Source: Arenicola marina (Eukaryota > Annelida > Polychaeta > Arenicolidae). From it: a stretch of DNA of 64,000 nt. The stretch lies in NCBI GenBank assembly GCA_964019135.1, contig OZ025256.1, positions 40,148,035 to 40,212,034 of the forward strand, in the 5' to 3' direction. The notes below the pieces were generated by a model. The model was not told the DNA's origin. It did no database searches and was given only the letters and a program-made list of their open reading frames with translations. This document shows, in pieces, positions 22,161 through 34,411 of this stretch (positions within the stretch are counted from its first letter, which is position 1; each line of letters begins with the position of its first letter). The position numbers and the translations under genes are program-made.

Positions 22161-24239
22161 CGTAGTTGACGGGGGTTGGACGGTATTTGAGGTTTATACC
22201 ATACACCTGACACCTGGCGCATTATTTCGCTCTGGTGCAGTTGACGAACAAAAAAAAACACGTGCTTTACACGCAGCAGCATACCTGGTATGTCTACTAC
22301 GATGGAAGACAACCATGGCGACATTACTGGTGTCCATGGCGACCCCAGACACCCACGCCTGTCTGGTGTACAGGTGTCAGACTGCCAGTCACCGGCCTGG
22401 GGGGGACACCTGGTAACGTAACACGTGCTGGAGAGTGTGTCTGTGATCTCTCCATGTCCATCAGATAATCCCCCCCGAAGCTGGGGAACATAAACGATAC
22501 AGGCATAAAATGTACTAAAAGGGTACATTAAGTAACCGTGTATCACTGAGAGGCCCGGGGACGGGTTACAACCAGTTTACGAGTGGCCCAGTGGGTAGGG
22601 GGTAGTGGGGGGTGGGGTGTTTTAAACATAAACACCCCGGGGTCAGGGGTAGGACGCTGGCGGGGTGCACAACCAGGCCATGTGCAACCATTAACTGCTG
22701 CTATAAAACACGGCAATGTTCAGGGCGGGCGGATGAGGGCAAGGAAGGGTGGCGGCGGGGGAGGGGAGGAGGGGGGAGGAGCGACAGGGGGTGGGGGGGG
22801 TGGATGGTGAGCCACAGGAGTGGGGGGGCGGTCTCACACACGGTCGTATAATGTCTCAATGTCACCGGGAGAGGCATGAGGCCTGAGAGACCACACGTAG
22901 GCCATGTCAGCCATGGCGAAACATTGGTATTTGCACATATGGGACACGAGCCCACGACGTGTGACATGTGGCGCCGCCGCCAGCGCCACTGCGGCGACCA
23001 CAGCGGTCAAAGGCGGAGAGTGGGGTCAGCCTACAACAGGACAATCTCCACTGAGGACAGGTACACCAGAGGTCGCTGCCGGCAACGCAGCCGCTAGAGC
23101 ACCCTCTCCCCTCCCCTGCAGCTCGAGGATGTACAAGTCCTGAACACATGTCTACCATGTGTTGACAAGTCCTCTTCAAACGAAGGCGAGTGGGGTGCTG
23201 AAAGGGACGGGGGGGGGGGTGGTACAGCTAGATATCAGTTCATGCAGTAAGAAAATCAATGGAGGGAGTGGGGGAGTGGGGGGGGGGAGGTCTGTCGGTC
23301 GGTCGTATTTAAATGTATTAACAGGCGTCCGCCAGACCTGCCCTATCTCACTGACGAGGGGGAGGTGGGGGTGGGGGGGCTCACGGCGTGTAGCACACAC
23401 ACCTGGCCGTCAGATATCCACTCCACTCCGGTGGGGAGACTTCAACGGCGACAGACTCCGCTGCGGTACACCCACAGCACTCGCCAAGCGTACCAAGGTT
23501 AACACGCAAAAGGCATCGCAAACAACACGATGGCTTTCCAACTAACTAAAAGACAAATGGGGGAGTGTTGTCGTAAACAAGAAGCGGAAATAATGTCATG
23601 TTGTTCTTTCCACAGACCACAGGGCATGGTACAGTGTGGGCCCAAAGTGCTATTAATCCAAGCCACCCGAGAAAAGGTTTCACAATATATTATATGTATC
23701 CCCCTCATATCATCTCAGCGATTTTTATGGCGATTTTGATACGCGTCCTGCGGCATTTGTTGCACACGCATTTTAACTGACGCATTTCATTGAGCTGTGA
23801 GGGAACATGGTGACGCATTGTAAATATATAGTGAGCAGACAATGCCATATTTCATTTAAATTAATGCCCCATTATTCTTTCGGATGTCCCATAATTTTAA
23901 GGCGCTATGGGTCACGGGGACTCACCCACTTGCAATACACAAGAAAAACCCAGCAATATGGATACAGTGTGGTAGTTGGTGGCAGCCTAGCTGGTGACAC
24001 GTTTGCCGCTACATAATTGCTTCAGGATCGGGGTCAAGCGTGATGCCGCGTGCAGCCATCCAGCCACTCTAGCACTCTCACCCTTCCCACCATTTAAATT
24101 AGCGACGCCATGGAGACATAGCGTGAGAAAGGTCCTCGCCTCGCCTCGCCACCAACCCGACCCAGCAGATGGAGCCACCACCCACCGCTCCGAACCGCTT
24201 TCGTGCGTGAGTCTCGGCGGCAGACGGCAGGCAGGCAAC
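22161..24239. other. Intron, no gene seen
   Basis: Unique sequence with many G or C runs of eight or more (near 22750-22830, 23205, 23275, 23370). Short open frames on both strands lack splice signals. Confidence 0.5.
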
Positions 24240-24450
24240 CCTCTAACGGCACCCACAGAATGAAGCCGGTAGAACCAGCCTCAACCCCCTCTGAGGCATC
24301 CTATCCACAAGGCACCGACAGACTGAAGCCGGAAGAACCAGCCTCACCTCCCCCCCCCCCCCATCCTCCCCACATGGCACACACAGACTGGAGCCGGAAG
24401 CCCCAGTCTCCCCCGCCCCCCCCCCCCCTCCCAGCCTCCCCACATCGGCT
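24240..24450. repeat. Three ~65-bp direct repeats
   Basis: Units share CACAGA-TGAAGCCGGAAGAAC or its variant followed by CCAGCCTC, a C-run, and CATCCTCCCCACA; the third is the most diverged (GACTGGAGCCGGAAGCCCC). Confidence 0.7.
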
Positions 24451-26513
24451 AGTCCACGGCAAGGCGCCCCCTGGCAGGAGGAGAGTGGTCCGGTGCAGAC
24501 AGACCTCCACACAATCTCTGCAGCAGATACCTGCGTTGGTCATTACTCCGAGGTATCACCAGAGTACTGTAATAACCAAGGGTGAAGTAAGGTGAGGGTG
24601 GGGGGGATGAACACAGCCATTAGATGTGGGGTGGTCAATGGTGGTGGGGAGGGGGGGGGGGGTGAAAACGTTCAACAGGAGTGGGGCGGTGAAGGTTGGG
24701 CGCGGGATGTCAAAATGATCGACCGGCGAGGGGACCAAACTAAAAACCGGATGGCCGATCCAGACGGTGATAGTGGGCGGTCTATTAGACTATAATCCGT
24801 ATTTTAGAACTGACAACGGTGACGTAAATCCGAATCTAGCACTAATCCTGGGGGCACTGGAAGTCGAGGGCCAGTGGGATGCTGTGTGGAGCAGTCTGTG
24901 TGGCATCAGACAACACGGCTGACTGAGACATGGGACGTATGTCACTGCCTTTTACGCCATCTTGGTGCAACCACGCCACAATCGGTGGGCGATAATAGCC
25001 CAAAATGCTGACATTTCCGTTTTAAAAAGGGAGATAATGGACAATTTTAGGGACAGAGTGTAAAACCAATATCTTGGCGAAGTTTCATCCAACCCTATTT
25101 TTTTGCCCCGGGAGATTTCTCGGCCCAAGTTCGCCTTCAAGTGCACCAACAAAAGAGGCCTAAAACACAAACATCCCATTTCATTTCGGGACGCGGTCCG
25201 TGTCTCGCCCCGGTTCTGTGGCTGTGAGACAGGCCAGAATCGGACAGGGGCCCACAGAACTGGGGCTTGTCCGTGTGGAGCCGCTAGTCGGCGTGGTAGG
25301 CCCACCAGGGAGGCAGGGTACCAACTACAGAGGAGGTCGCCATGGCAGCCCACAGAAGGCCAATCAGGACGTGTAACCATCACCCACTCGAAGATATTCC
25401 CTTTCTGCGACCCCCTCCCCCCTCCCTCCCCACCCTTCACCGCTCTCCGTCTGATAGCCTTCAGAAGTCAGGGTGGCGGGAAGGGGGATGGGGGGGGGGG
25501 CTGGTGTGACGGGGAGAGGGGAGGGGGTCAACAACATGAGATTACACAGCCCAGAGGGAAAAAAACGCCTGCTCTTAGATTTGGAGTCTTTTGAAGATGT
25601 GATAAGCGTTGGCGTTAAGACACCGCCACGCCGTACTGTTCCATGGCACAGGCCTCACATCACTGAGAGAGCCTCGCTGGTGAGTGGTTTCAGATCCGTG
25701 CCGACAACAGACTCTAACCCAAGGGACCAGTGAGAACGCCAGATCTTCACCCCCGGTACCGAATACAATAACTAGATCACCATTTGTAGACACATCCCCG
25801 GCTATTTCATGAAGATGTACCAGCAACGTCATCCATAAGACCAATCAAGTGGTTTTAAAATGCGAGGTTTCGTCCTTGAATCCTGCTTCAAGAATGTTTG
25901 GCCCTTGGCGGATGTACCTCCAAGTACATGTAGTGCGCAGTTGAGGGGAAGTTGTGGGGTGCTAGTTGCAAGATGTTCGCAAAACGACGGTATTGTGAAT
26001 CTTGCGAAAATTACGAGTTTCTTGAGAGTCTCAGGCAAGACAAGTTACTGTTTAGAGATTCAATTCACTATTCGCGTAACACTTGTACGTACATGGCAGG
26101 CTCATGTTCTGCCAGGCCAACCATCCGGCCTAAGTTTGGGGGTCCGCTTCCCTTCCCACTACAGAAACCAACCCACCAACTATCCAATTATTTCAGCCTC
26201 TCAAGCAAGCCCCAAAACGCCAAGGAAGGGGAGAGCCCTGGGTAACGGGGAGTTTTACAACGTTTGCCAGGACTGGGTAACGGGGAGACACGCGCGCAGT
26301 AATCAAACCGGAAGTTGGCCTCCCATTAAACAACGGCTCACGTCACGTGGTACAAACGCCAGATGAGACTTCCGCGCGGCTTCCGGAAGCGGAAGTGGCT
26401 GGCGATTGCAGCAAGAACGCTGCACGTGACACAGCGACACGGCGACCAGAGAAAACAATAGACTACCATTGTCGAAAAAGAGGAGAGAACTCTCAATTAT
26501 CGTCAAAAATATA
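24451..26513. other. Intron, no gene seen
   Basis: Unique sequence with G-runs near 24645 and 25490. Several open frames of 85-168 codons exist but none has matching splice sites or an identifiable domain. I leave it unassigned. Confidence 0.5.
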
Positions 26514-26521
26514 GGGAAGAC
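26514..26521. repeat. 8-bp target-site duplication (left) of hAT-like element
   Basis: GGGAAGAC lies immediately before the left terminal repeat and recurs exactly at 30446-30453 after the right terminus. Eight bases is the hAT superfamily target size. Confidence 0.7.
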
Positions 26522-29500
26522 CCAGGGGGGTTTGGAAGACTCCGCGCATGCGCAAAAAATGAACCATACTAGTGATCGCCGGAAGTTTCGGCTCAGTGTG
26601 TTTTGAGAGAGCAAGGGAGGCGGTCGTGTGAGAAGAGTGCACGGCCGTTTCACGGCTTCAGATTTTCAAACCGCTCACACTAAGTCAAATATTGTCGTCT
26701 TCTTTTATATACGTCTGTTTGATTCCATGACACGTGTAATATGTAAAATAATGTAGAATTTAAGCTATTATCCTATCTTCCCTTTTTTATAGCTATTTGA
26801 AACGTGTTATCCGCGTACAGGAAAACGAGCGATAATACGCTTAGTAGAGAATAGGCTCACACTGGGGTAGATCAGCTAATTTGTTTGACACTCAACAGAT
26901 TACAAACAGACCGTCCAGTCACTGGTGAAATCAAAAATTGCATTACTCTGACATATGAAAACTAACCATGGGAGTATCAATGGTAGGAACTTATACTTAT
27001 TGCTTGTAGTAGGAGGAAGGGGCAGGGGATCTAGTTTTCTTCTGTCAAAGTTAAAAGGACACGAAAAAACTTAATTTTAATCATTTCAGCCTCTGTACAA
27101 CATTTTTCTATTTGTTAACTTTCAAAAAGTTTAAATGCTACAGTCAACTTCGTTACCAATGATTTATAATAGGATCATATTGGCAGTTATTAAACCGTTA
27201 AATAAAGCATAAACAAATTTGTTCTTACGCTTCAGTGGCATAACCATCCTCAAAATGAAGTGTCTGCAGACTATAAGTAGTATAGCAGCCTCTGGAGGAG
27301 TCAGGTCACCGTATATCATACACGCCAACCCTACCGCTTTACGCGGTAGACTACCGCTTTTTGAAGACTTCTACCGCCTACCGCTTTTAACATTATTCCT
27401 ACCGCATTTTACCTCTAATAAATCATGTATTCTATTGCACTCAAATTACTCCCCAGAATGCAGGAGAAGGCACCATTTAGCACCATTTTTGAAAATTTTC
27501 TTGGGGGGGCATGCCCCCAGACCCCCCTAGCGGCGCGCACGACTGCGTCGCACGCAGATCTACCACTTTTCATTCAAAATAGGTTGGCATGTATGTGTAT
27601 ATTAATCTATAGACTGCTGTAACATGCAGGTTATAAGTCTCACCAATATTTAGACTTTAGCCATATAGCTAGAAGTCGCACTGTGCAAAAAAAAATATCT
27701 ATACTTATCAGGTTAATACAGTAAGAATAGATTTCTTTATTACTTGTTATAGTTGACTAAGCTATAGAAGATATTTTATTGATAAAATCTCTGCAGAATT
27801 TAAATCATATTATCCCCTTAATGAATTGTTTCTGAGGTAAACATTTTGTACTTTAAGATACTAATTTTTTTAAATTGAGAATTATTCACCTGTATAAATA
27901 ATGAATTAGCATGACTGTTGCTGTTTTGGTTATTACTATTAGCCAGACTCAATAACTGCAATACAACTTGTGGGTTAAAAATAGATTTCCAAAATAAAGA
28001 AATAATTTTGTGGAAACCTAGAGTCATCTAGAGCATCTATAGAGTCTGCAGCTTTCTTTAATTTATTTTCATTTGGTATGTAGATATGTAAATATCCAAT
28101 GTTTTAGTATTATAATTACTTATTAAAGCAATATGCTGAGAACATTTTACCAGGTTTTATATTTCTAGATTATATGGCATATTGTGTGCAGGTATTTACA
28201 TTTGCATCTGTTAGCTACTATATTCTTTGATTGACTCACTGCCTGCAAAGTAATATGATATTTTCAAACTGCCAGTTTTGCATCTGAGCTGTGACATATT
28301 GCCAAACCTAGTTTATCATTTGAGCACTCATTATCAAAGTACTACCACATATTGACAATTTAATGGTGGATAATGAGACCTGTGTCCCATATGTAACAAT
28401 TAAAGTGCACAATTGTCTTTACATAGATTCCTTGGATGGATTGCACTCACAATGTATGGTTAGTTGTTAATATTATCATTATGATATTAGAAAAGACACA
28501 GACAAAAATCTGGTAGTATAAGTGTGCCCTGTGCTACATTCATGCAGCACTTCATGAACATATAATCCTTGTTTGAGAATGATTTCTCTATGCTATATAC
28601 CGCCCTGTCATATATACTGTGGGTCTAGATCACCTCATTATGGTGCTATGTAAAGTATTTTTAATTGTTTGTAGGTGTTAAATTGTTCATGTCAAATACC
28701 GGTAATCATATTATGAACAACAACAAAAATTATACCATTCAGTGGTTGTATCCCTAGCTGGACCAGTATTTCACATTTTACTTTTTAAGACAGTGTCTTT
28801 TTTATGCATAACTTAGTAATTTGTTGATGGCAATGTTACTTTTTCTAATCCTGTGCACAAGTGTGCTTTGACTAGCTAGAGGCAGTATACTTGGAATATA
28901 GCATACATATTATGTAATGTTATTAAGCCAAACTTTCTGATGATCTGTATGTCAATCCTGCAGGCATCTTTGTCTATTATATCTCAAACATAGCAGTCAG
29001 TTATGTGCCGGTCTACTTGATTAATATTGATAAATATCTATTCATTTTTAGGATTTAACTTTGTATTTATGTTACAATTAATGGGCCTATATAAGACCAT
29101 ATCTATCAATAAAGTATCTTGTTCACCTTACCTGCTTTGTTATTTACTGATTTCACACATACTTAGCAGTAGTATATTTATATGTAGCTTGGTAAGTTCA
29201 TCAGGATGTTTGAATTTAAAGAAATGTTGAATCTAAAATTAAGAAATCGAATCATTTTGATATTCAGAAATACTTTCTTTTTAGAAATAAAATACATCTG
29301 ATAGATGTATATGTATATTGACCTATACAATTTATGATGAATGCAGTCAAAGTTTACTGAACACAGTTCAAGTTCAAGAATCCCTATATGTGCGGTTAAA
29401 AATATTCTTGCTAAAAATTCTCAATAAATAAGTGAACATATAGCCTAGCTGATTCTGAGCCACCACTAAAGTTTCCATTTTAGTCTAATCATGTTGGTTT

Positions 29501-30445
29501 AAGTTTGCTGACCTATAGTACCTAGCAATATTGTAATCAATAGCCCATTTTGCCTAAAATGCCTTCATATTTTCTGAGAAGCTATTTTTTTTATAACGTG
29601 TCCCATAGATCTATCTATATTCTTCTCTTGAAACGCTTAACAAATATTTGCCCAGATTAGTCCCGACTATGAAAAGGTCATAATAATCTGCACTCCAACA
29701 TTATATCAGTCCTGGTTAACATAATATATATGGCCCCCCGTTGTTTCACGCATGGACGTAGTGACTTCAACATGTGCAAGCGTAGCATGACTTGCTTGAG
29801 TGAACCAAGGCATAATTGCACTAAAATCGACTTTCGTGTCCCGTAAAGGCTCACCTAAGTTATAATTGCCTGCAATTATATGTTTTAGTGTCCATATGTA
29901 ATCAACAATGTAAATCTGAGCGTAAATGTGCATGGAAATGCTGATCAGAATATATCTAAGTTTTATGTATCGGGAGTCTAATCTGTACAAAATGGCCAGT
30001 CCTGGCGATTTCGACCGGCATTTCAAGTGAGCATTACGGCTTTATAGACTGGGGAGCTCTGGGGAGCTCTTCCGGAATTTGATAGAGCGGTCTTTTATGA
30101 TGTATTTCATGTTTTTGAAAAGCTGGGTTCGTCTTTATAAATTGGAAATATTTTCAATTGAAAAAAATTGCCATGTTTGTTTACTTTCTCGCAGTATTTT
30201 TTGAGTCGAGTTTGACTGCAAATTACTTCTCGTAGAGGGGCAATCGAAAGCATCTAAAGAAACTGTTTGGATAATCGGTCTTCTGTTAAGCATTCCTCAA
30301 AAGGATTTTTCAAATGTTGATACCTTAGTGGAAATATTGACAAAAAGTCAACACCTCCAAAAACCAGTTTATCGAAGCGAGCACGTGTACGGCGAAAAAA
30401 TGTAAACACATTTGCGCATGCGTCGAGTCTTCCAACCCCCCCCTG
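26522..30445. mobile_element. 3.9-kb AT-rich hAT-like DNA element
   Basis: The left end (26522-26556) reads CCAGGGGGGTTTGGAAGACT and ends in GCGCATGCGCAAA; the complement of the right end (30411-30445) reads CAGGGGGGGGTTGGAAGACT and ends in GCATGCGCAAA. The ends are thus ~35-bp inverted repeats beginning CAGGGG, typical of hAT elements, flanked by a perfect 8-bp direct repeat. The interior is strikingly AT-rich and free of the G/C-runs and minisatellites that fill the surroundings, so it is foreign by composition. No transposase reading frame is recognisable: open frames are under ~110 codons in the AT-rich body. A ~190-codon minus frame near the right end (30254-30838) runs over the terminus and is not element-specific. 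It could be non-autonomous or a decayed intron-containing element. Confidence 0.7.
27317..27597. mobile_element. Small nested inverted-repeat element (MITE-like)
   Basis: Inside the hAT-like element, CATACACGCCAACCCTA at the left and TAGGTTGGCATGTATGTG at the right form imperfect terminal inverted repeats ~280 bp apart. Between them are TACCGC-rich repeats and the C/G palindrome GGGGGGCATGCCCCC followed by AGACCCCCC. GTATAT occurs just outside both ends, but the target duplication is not exact. Confidence 0.45.
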
Positions 30446-30453
30446 GGGAAGAC
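30446..30453. repeat. 8-bp target-site duplication (right) of hAT-like element
   Basis: GGGAAGAC, identical to 26514-26521. Confidence 0.7.
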
Positions 30454-32078
30454 CCAAAAACAAACACGATGGTGACAAAAACAAACACAACTTCACGGAG
30501 CTCAAGGTATGATCATGTCCACAACCACACTGGGAGCACCCAAGAATATACACAAACACACAGTGATCACACAGAACAGTCACTGAACCTCTTACACACA
30601 ATGCCAGAGAGCATGGTTCCAGTACACCTGACCTTAAACCCAGCCAGGGAGATAGCAGCGGGTGCGGATAGACCGGGGTAGAAGGGTGGGGGGGGGGAGA
30701 TGGGAGGAAAGGGGGTGGGGTGGGGGTCTGTATGCCGAGGAGGGATGGGGTGCACACATGGAGTAATGTAGGAGAGGGTATGACCTCCACCCCAGACAGG
30801 CCCACCTCTCTCCCTCCTATTATTATGATGCCATACACACTGGCAGAGGCACACCGACCATCATTATATACACAGCTACCCTACCGGAATAATATTCTCC
30901 CCTCACCCTCATCCCCCCCCCACCCCCACCCCCGCCTCGAGCACGAGGTTATTCCTTCGTAAATCCCCCAGAGACACGCGCAATAACATCACATCTAACA
31001 CTCCTCCCCACACTCTTCAATGCCCCCTCCCCACCCAATCTACCCGCCCCCTCCCCCACTCTTCCCTCTCACCCCGGCTATGTATCTGGCCGTTGCCTTC
31101 CCAACAGGGCTCTCCCATCAAGCTAAATACGCAGGCCTGGCCTCCCCAGCCCTCAGCCTGGCCTCCCCAGCCCTCAGCCTGGCCTCCCCAGCCCTCAGCC
31201 TGGCCTCCCCAGCCCTCAGCCTGACCGCGCCAGCCCTCAGCCTCGGCAGCAAGCGCTCAGCCTTCCGCTCTCAGCAGGGCTCCCCGGCAGCCAGACACAT
31301 GGCCAACGCCGCCACAGCTTAGCTCTGATCCTCCACCCCACACCCACACACTTACCCTGCCGCCCTCTAACCCCCTTTCAACCACCCGAGCCGACCCCCA
31401 CCCCAAGCCAACCCCTATCCCAACCTACCCCCCGCCGGGTTATCATCGAACTCTGTCAGGATTCATCTACCCTTCCCTACACCCTCCCACCCCTCTCCCT
31501 TCCAATCCTCTATCTACCCCTTCATACCCACCCACCCCTCTCGCTCCGACGGTTCGCTTCCACTCCTCCTAAGCCATTAGGCCATCGCGTTTCGAGCCCC
31601 CCCCACCCACACACACACACCAACCAACCCTGTCTTTCCAATATCTCTCATGTGGAGCCCAATGTGTACATGTTCTGATATATCTCCTCTCCACCCTCCT
31701 CCACCCCCTATCAACCGCGCTCTGAGACCCTACATGCCTCCTCGAACCCCTTTCCCGGTTGTCGCTGCGATGCCCCAGCCCCTCCCTACCCCTACACTCA
31801 CTCCCTCCTCGCAGAATTCTTTCAGCCCCCATAACTACCCTACCTAGTTCAAGCCAGACCGCCCTTCCATCACTCCCCCAGGCCTCCCTCCGCCCACCAC
31901 ACTTCAGATAAGGTGCCCCCCACCTCCCACCCCCACCTCCCACCCCCACCCCCACCCACATACCCCAGTCTCGGCCTTCATCCGCACTTCCAAATGCTCG
32001 GCATATCAACATAAACCGCTGGAGGTGTGTTGATTCGCGCCAAATGTGCTTACCTGACGAAGGCGAGGACGTAGCGGC
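30454..32078. other. C-rich intron with a 21-bp repeat
   Basis: Mostly CCCC/ACCC-rich low-complexity sequence (30880-31600, 31690-31970). At ~31133-31240 five copies of a 21-bp unit (CCTGGCCTCCCCAGCCCTCA) are in tandem; they are open on both strands but no exon borders are visible. No gene called. Confidence 0.55.
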
Positions 32079-32084
32079 CCACAC

Positions 32085-32440
32085 CACCGGCCCACCGCAC
32101 CGGCCCACCGCACCGGCCCACCGCACCGGCCCACCGCACCGGCCCACCGCACCGGCCCACCGCACCGGCCCACCGCACCGGCCCACACCACCACCGGTCC
32201 ACACCACCACCGGCCCACCGCACCGGCCCACCGCACCGGCCCACCGCACCGGCCCACCGCACCGGCCCACCGCACCGGCCCACACCACCACCGGTCCACA
32301 CCACCACCGGTCCACACCACCACCGGCCCACCGCACCGGCCCACCGCACCGGCCCACCGCACCGGCCCACCGCACCGGCCCACCGCACCGGCCCACCGCA
32401 CCGGCCCACCGCACCGGCCCACCGCACCGGCCCACCCCAC
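32085..32440. repeat. 13-bp GC-rich minisatellite
   Basis: Tandem CACCGCACCGGCC, interrupted three times by CACACCACCACCGGT-type segments. Translates on the minus strand as Gly-Arg-Cys/Trp-Ala repeats without biological meaning. Confidence 0.95.
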
Positions 32441-32462
32441 CGGCCAAAGAGTGAACGGGGGG

Positions 32463-33125
32463 GGGGGGAGTGAAGCGGGAAGATAACCGGAGTGAATGGG
32501 GGAGTGAACGGGGAGAGTGAATGGGGGAGTGAATGGGGGAGTGAATGGGGGAGTGAATGGGGGAGTGAACGGGGGAGTGAATGGGGGAGTGAACGGGGGA
32601 GTGAATGGGGGAGTGAATGGGGGAGTGAATGGGGGAGTGAATGGGGGAGTGAACGGGGAGTGAACGGGGGAGTGAACGGGGGAGTGACTGGGGGAGTGAA
32701 TGGAGGAGTGACTGGGGGAGTGAATGGAGGAGTGACTGGGGGAGTGAATGGAGGAGTGACTGGGGGAGCGAATGGAGGAGTGACTGGGGGAATGAATGGA
32801 GGAGTGACTGGAGGAGTGACTGGGGGAGTGACTGGGGGAGTGAATGGAGGAGTGACTGGGGGAGTGAATGGAGGAGTGACTGGGGGAGTGAATGGAGGAG
32901 TGAATGGAGGAGTGACTGGGGGAGTGAATGGAGGAGTGACTGGGGGAGTGAATGGAGGAGTGACTGGGGGAGTGAATGGAGGAGTGACTGGGGGAGTGAA
33001 TGGAGGAGTGACTGGGGGAGTGAACCGGGGAATGAACGGGGGAGTGACTGGGGGAGTGAATGGAGGAGTGACTGGGGGAGTGAATGGAGGACTGAACGGG
33101 GGAGTGACTGGGGGAGTGCACCAGG
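32463..33125. repeat. 12/24-bp GAGTGA minisatellite
   Basis: First part: GAGTGAATGGGG and GAGTGAACGGGG. Second part: 24-bp alternation of GAGTGACTGGGG with GAGTGAATGGAG. A 10-bp unique spacer separates it from the 13-bp array, so two unrelated arrays sit end to end. Confidence 0.95.
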
Positions 33126-33841
33126 TAGTGAACCACCGTGTTCGGCATACATGGGATAAGCCTGGCGCAGCTCGCGGGATAATGATAATGATGGTCTGGC
33201 CATCATTAGCGTGATCGTGTGTGGCTACCAACTGACCTGGATGGAGGCTCAAACCAACAGACGAATGACCGATCAGCGATCTCGCCAACTTACACTGGCT
33301 GTACAGACAGGGAGAACTGCAGCCAAATCTCGAAAGCCCTCTCGAAAGCCATCCCGAAAGCCAAGCTTACATTAGCAATATGCCCTCTATAGTTTACATT
33401 GTGACCCCCTCAACCACGGCCCCCTACAGCCACATGAAAGCCACGGGGTTAGCAGCCGTCCTTCCCCCCAAGACACACCTAACCAGAGATAACAATGTGT
33501 TCCCCCCGGGCACAAGGAGAGCAAAGTGCCGACGCATGAAAATCGATCAAAATCAGGAATCTCCTCCACTCTGGCCTATCCACCCCCCCCCCCCACGTGC
33601 CCGCCCAACTGCCCAAGGTTGACAGCTTTGACCTTGACCAATCAGGGCCAAGCACTTCCTGCAATCTCTCTCGCCAGGCGGCAGCACCTGAGGCGGAAGG
33701 TGGCGTTCACAGTGACGTCATCAGGTCTTTTACGACGTAAAAACGGTCGCTTACGCAGATTGCGCTTTCGTAACGGCTTACAATTGGCATCAATTGTTAG
33801 AATGAACCCATTAATTTCAGGGCCATGCCTTTGAAATGCGT
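33126..33841. other. Intron, no gene confirmed
   Basis: 33140-33255 (minus) is open after CCTCCATCCAG but its phase does not fit the neighbouring exons. Near 33325-33365 a CGAAAGCC motif repeats three times. Nothing else seen. Confidence 0.45.
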
Positions 33842-34200
33842 TCTGTTAAGGAGGTGGAGCTTTCATCAAAGAAACTAACGACCACCTTATGGTTCTATAC
33901 CACCTTTTTGTGAATGATTTGGAGAGGGCCATACTGGGGTAGTGTCTTTTTTGTACATATATTTGTGTTTGTGCTAGACCGTTGATCAAAAGGCCCTAGG
34001 TCAGCAGGGGCGGACCCAGCGGTGGGGGGGGGGGGACCGGCTCCGCTCCGCCCCGCCCCCTTTCCAGCATATCTGGATCCGACTCTGAAACCGGCCCCCC
34101 CACCCCCATCCAGATTTTCTGTATCCGCCCCTGGGTCATAGGTTCGATTCCGGGCCCGGACACCTAATATGGGGCGTGTTTCACCCACTGGCCCAGCTTA
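33842..34200 (+). mobile_element. Second tRNA-like SINE, interrupted by a small transposon
   Basis: A Pol III B box GGTTCGATTCC lies at 34141-34151, preceded (after removing the insertion at 34004-34133) by AGACCGTTGATCAAAAGG and CCCTAGGTCATA, and followed by GGGCCCGGACACC. This head is unlike the main SINE family and is in the opposite orientation. Outer limits are uncertain and no target duplication was found. Confidence 0.4.
34004..34133. mobile_element. 130-bp MITE inside a SINE
   Basis: The ends are inverted repeats: GCAGGGGCGGACCCAG at the left and GTATCCGCCCCTG at the right. GGTCA flanks both sides (33999-34003 and 34134-34138), a 5-bp direct repeat consistent with a target duplication. 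CAGGGGCGGA termini are common in small hAT-type elements, although those normally give 8 bp. Confidence 0.7.
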
Positions 34201-34341
34201 GCCCTTGTGCGCAGACAATGTATCTCCAAGCAGTCCCACAAGATGTCCTCCATGAGACTACCAACAACTCGGCCAAGGTACGAAGGTCATGGCACACATG
34301 ACCCGGTCCTCATGTGGCCAGACAGCCAGTGGAACCCAATT

Positions 34342-34411
34342 ATGGTTGTATATCCAGAACGCTGTACCCACTTTTGGTCATATTGCGTCAATGGGAGAAG
34401 GAAGGGAGAGC
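34342..34411 (-). mobile_element. SINE fragment (3' part only)
   Basis: Seventy bases of the main SINE family (TGGTTGTATATCCAGAACGC to GGGAGAAGGAAGGGAGAG), then an abrupt break. Confidence 0.75.

Noticed and set aside
30254..30838. 194-codon minus frame at the edge of the hAT-like element
   Set aside because: Crosses the element boundary and low-complexity DNA; not a plausible transposase.
32050..33288. Minus-strand coding region across two arrays
   Set aside because: Spans two unrelated minisatellites; the short non-repeat part (33130-33255) has no phase-compatible partner.
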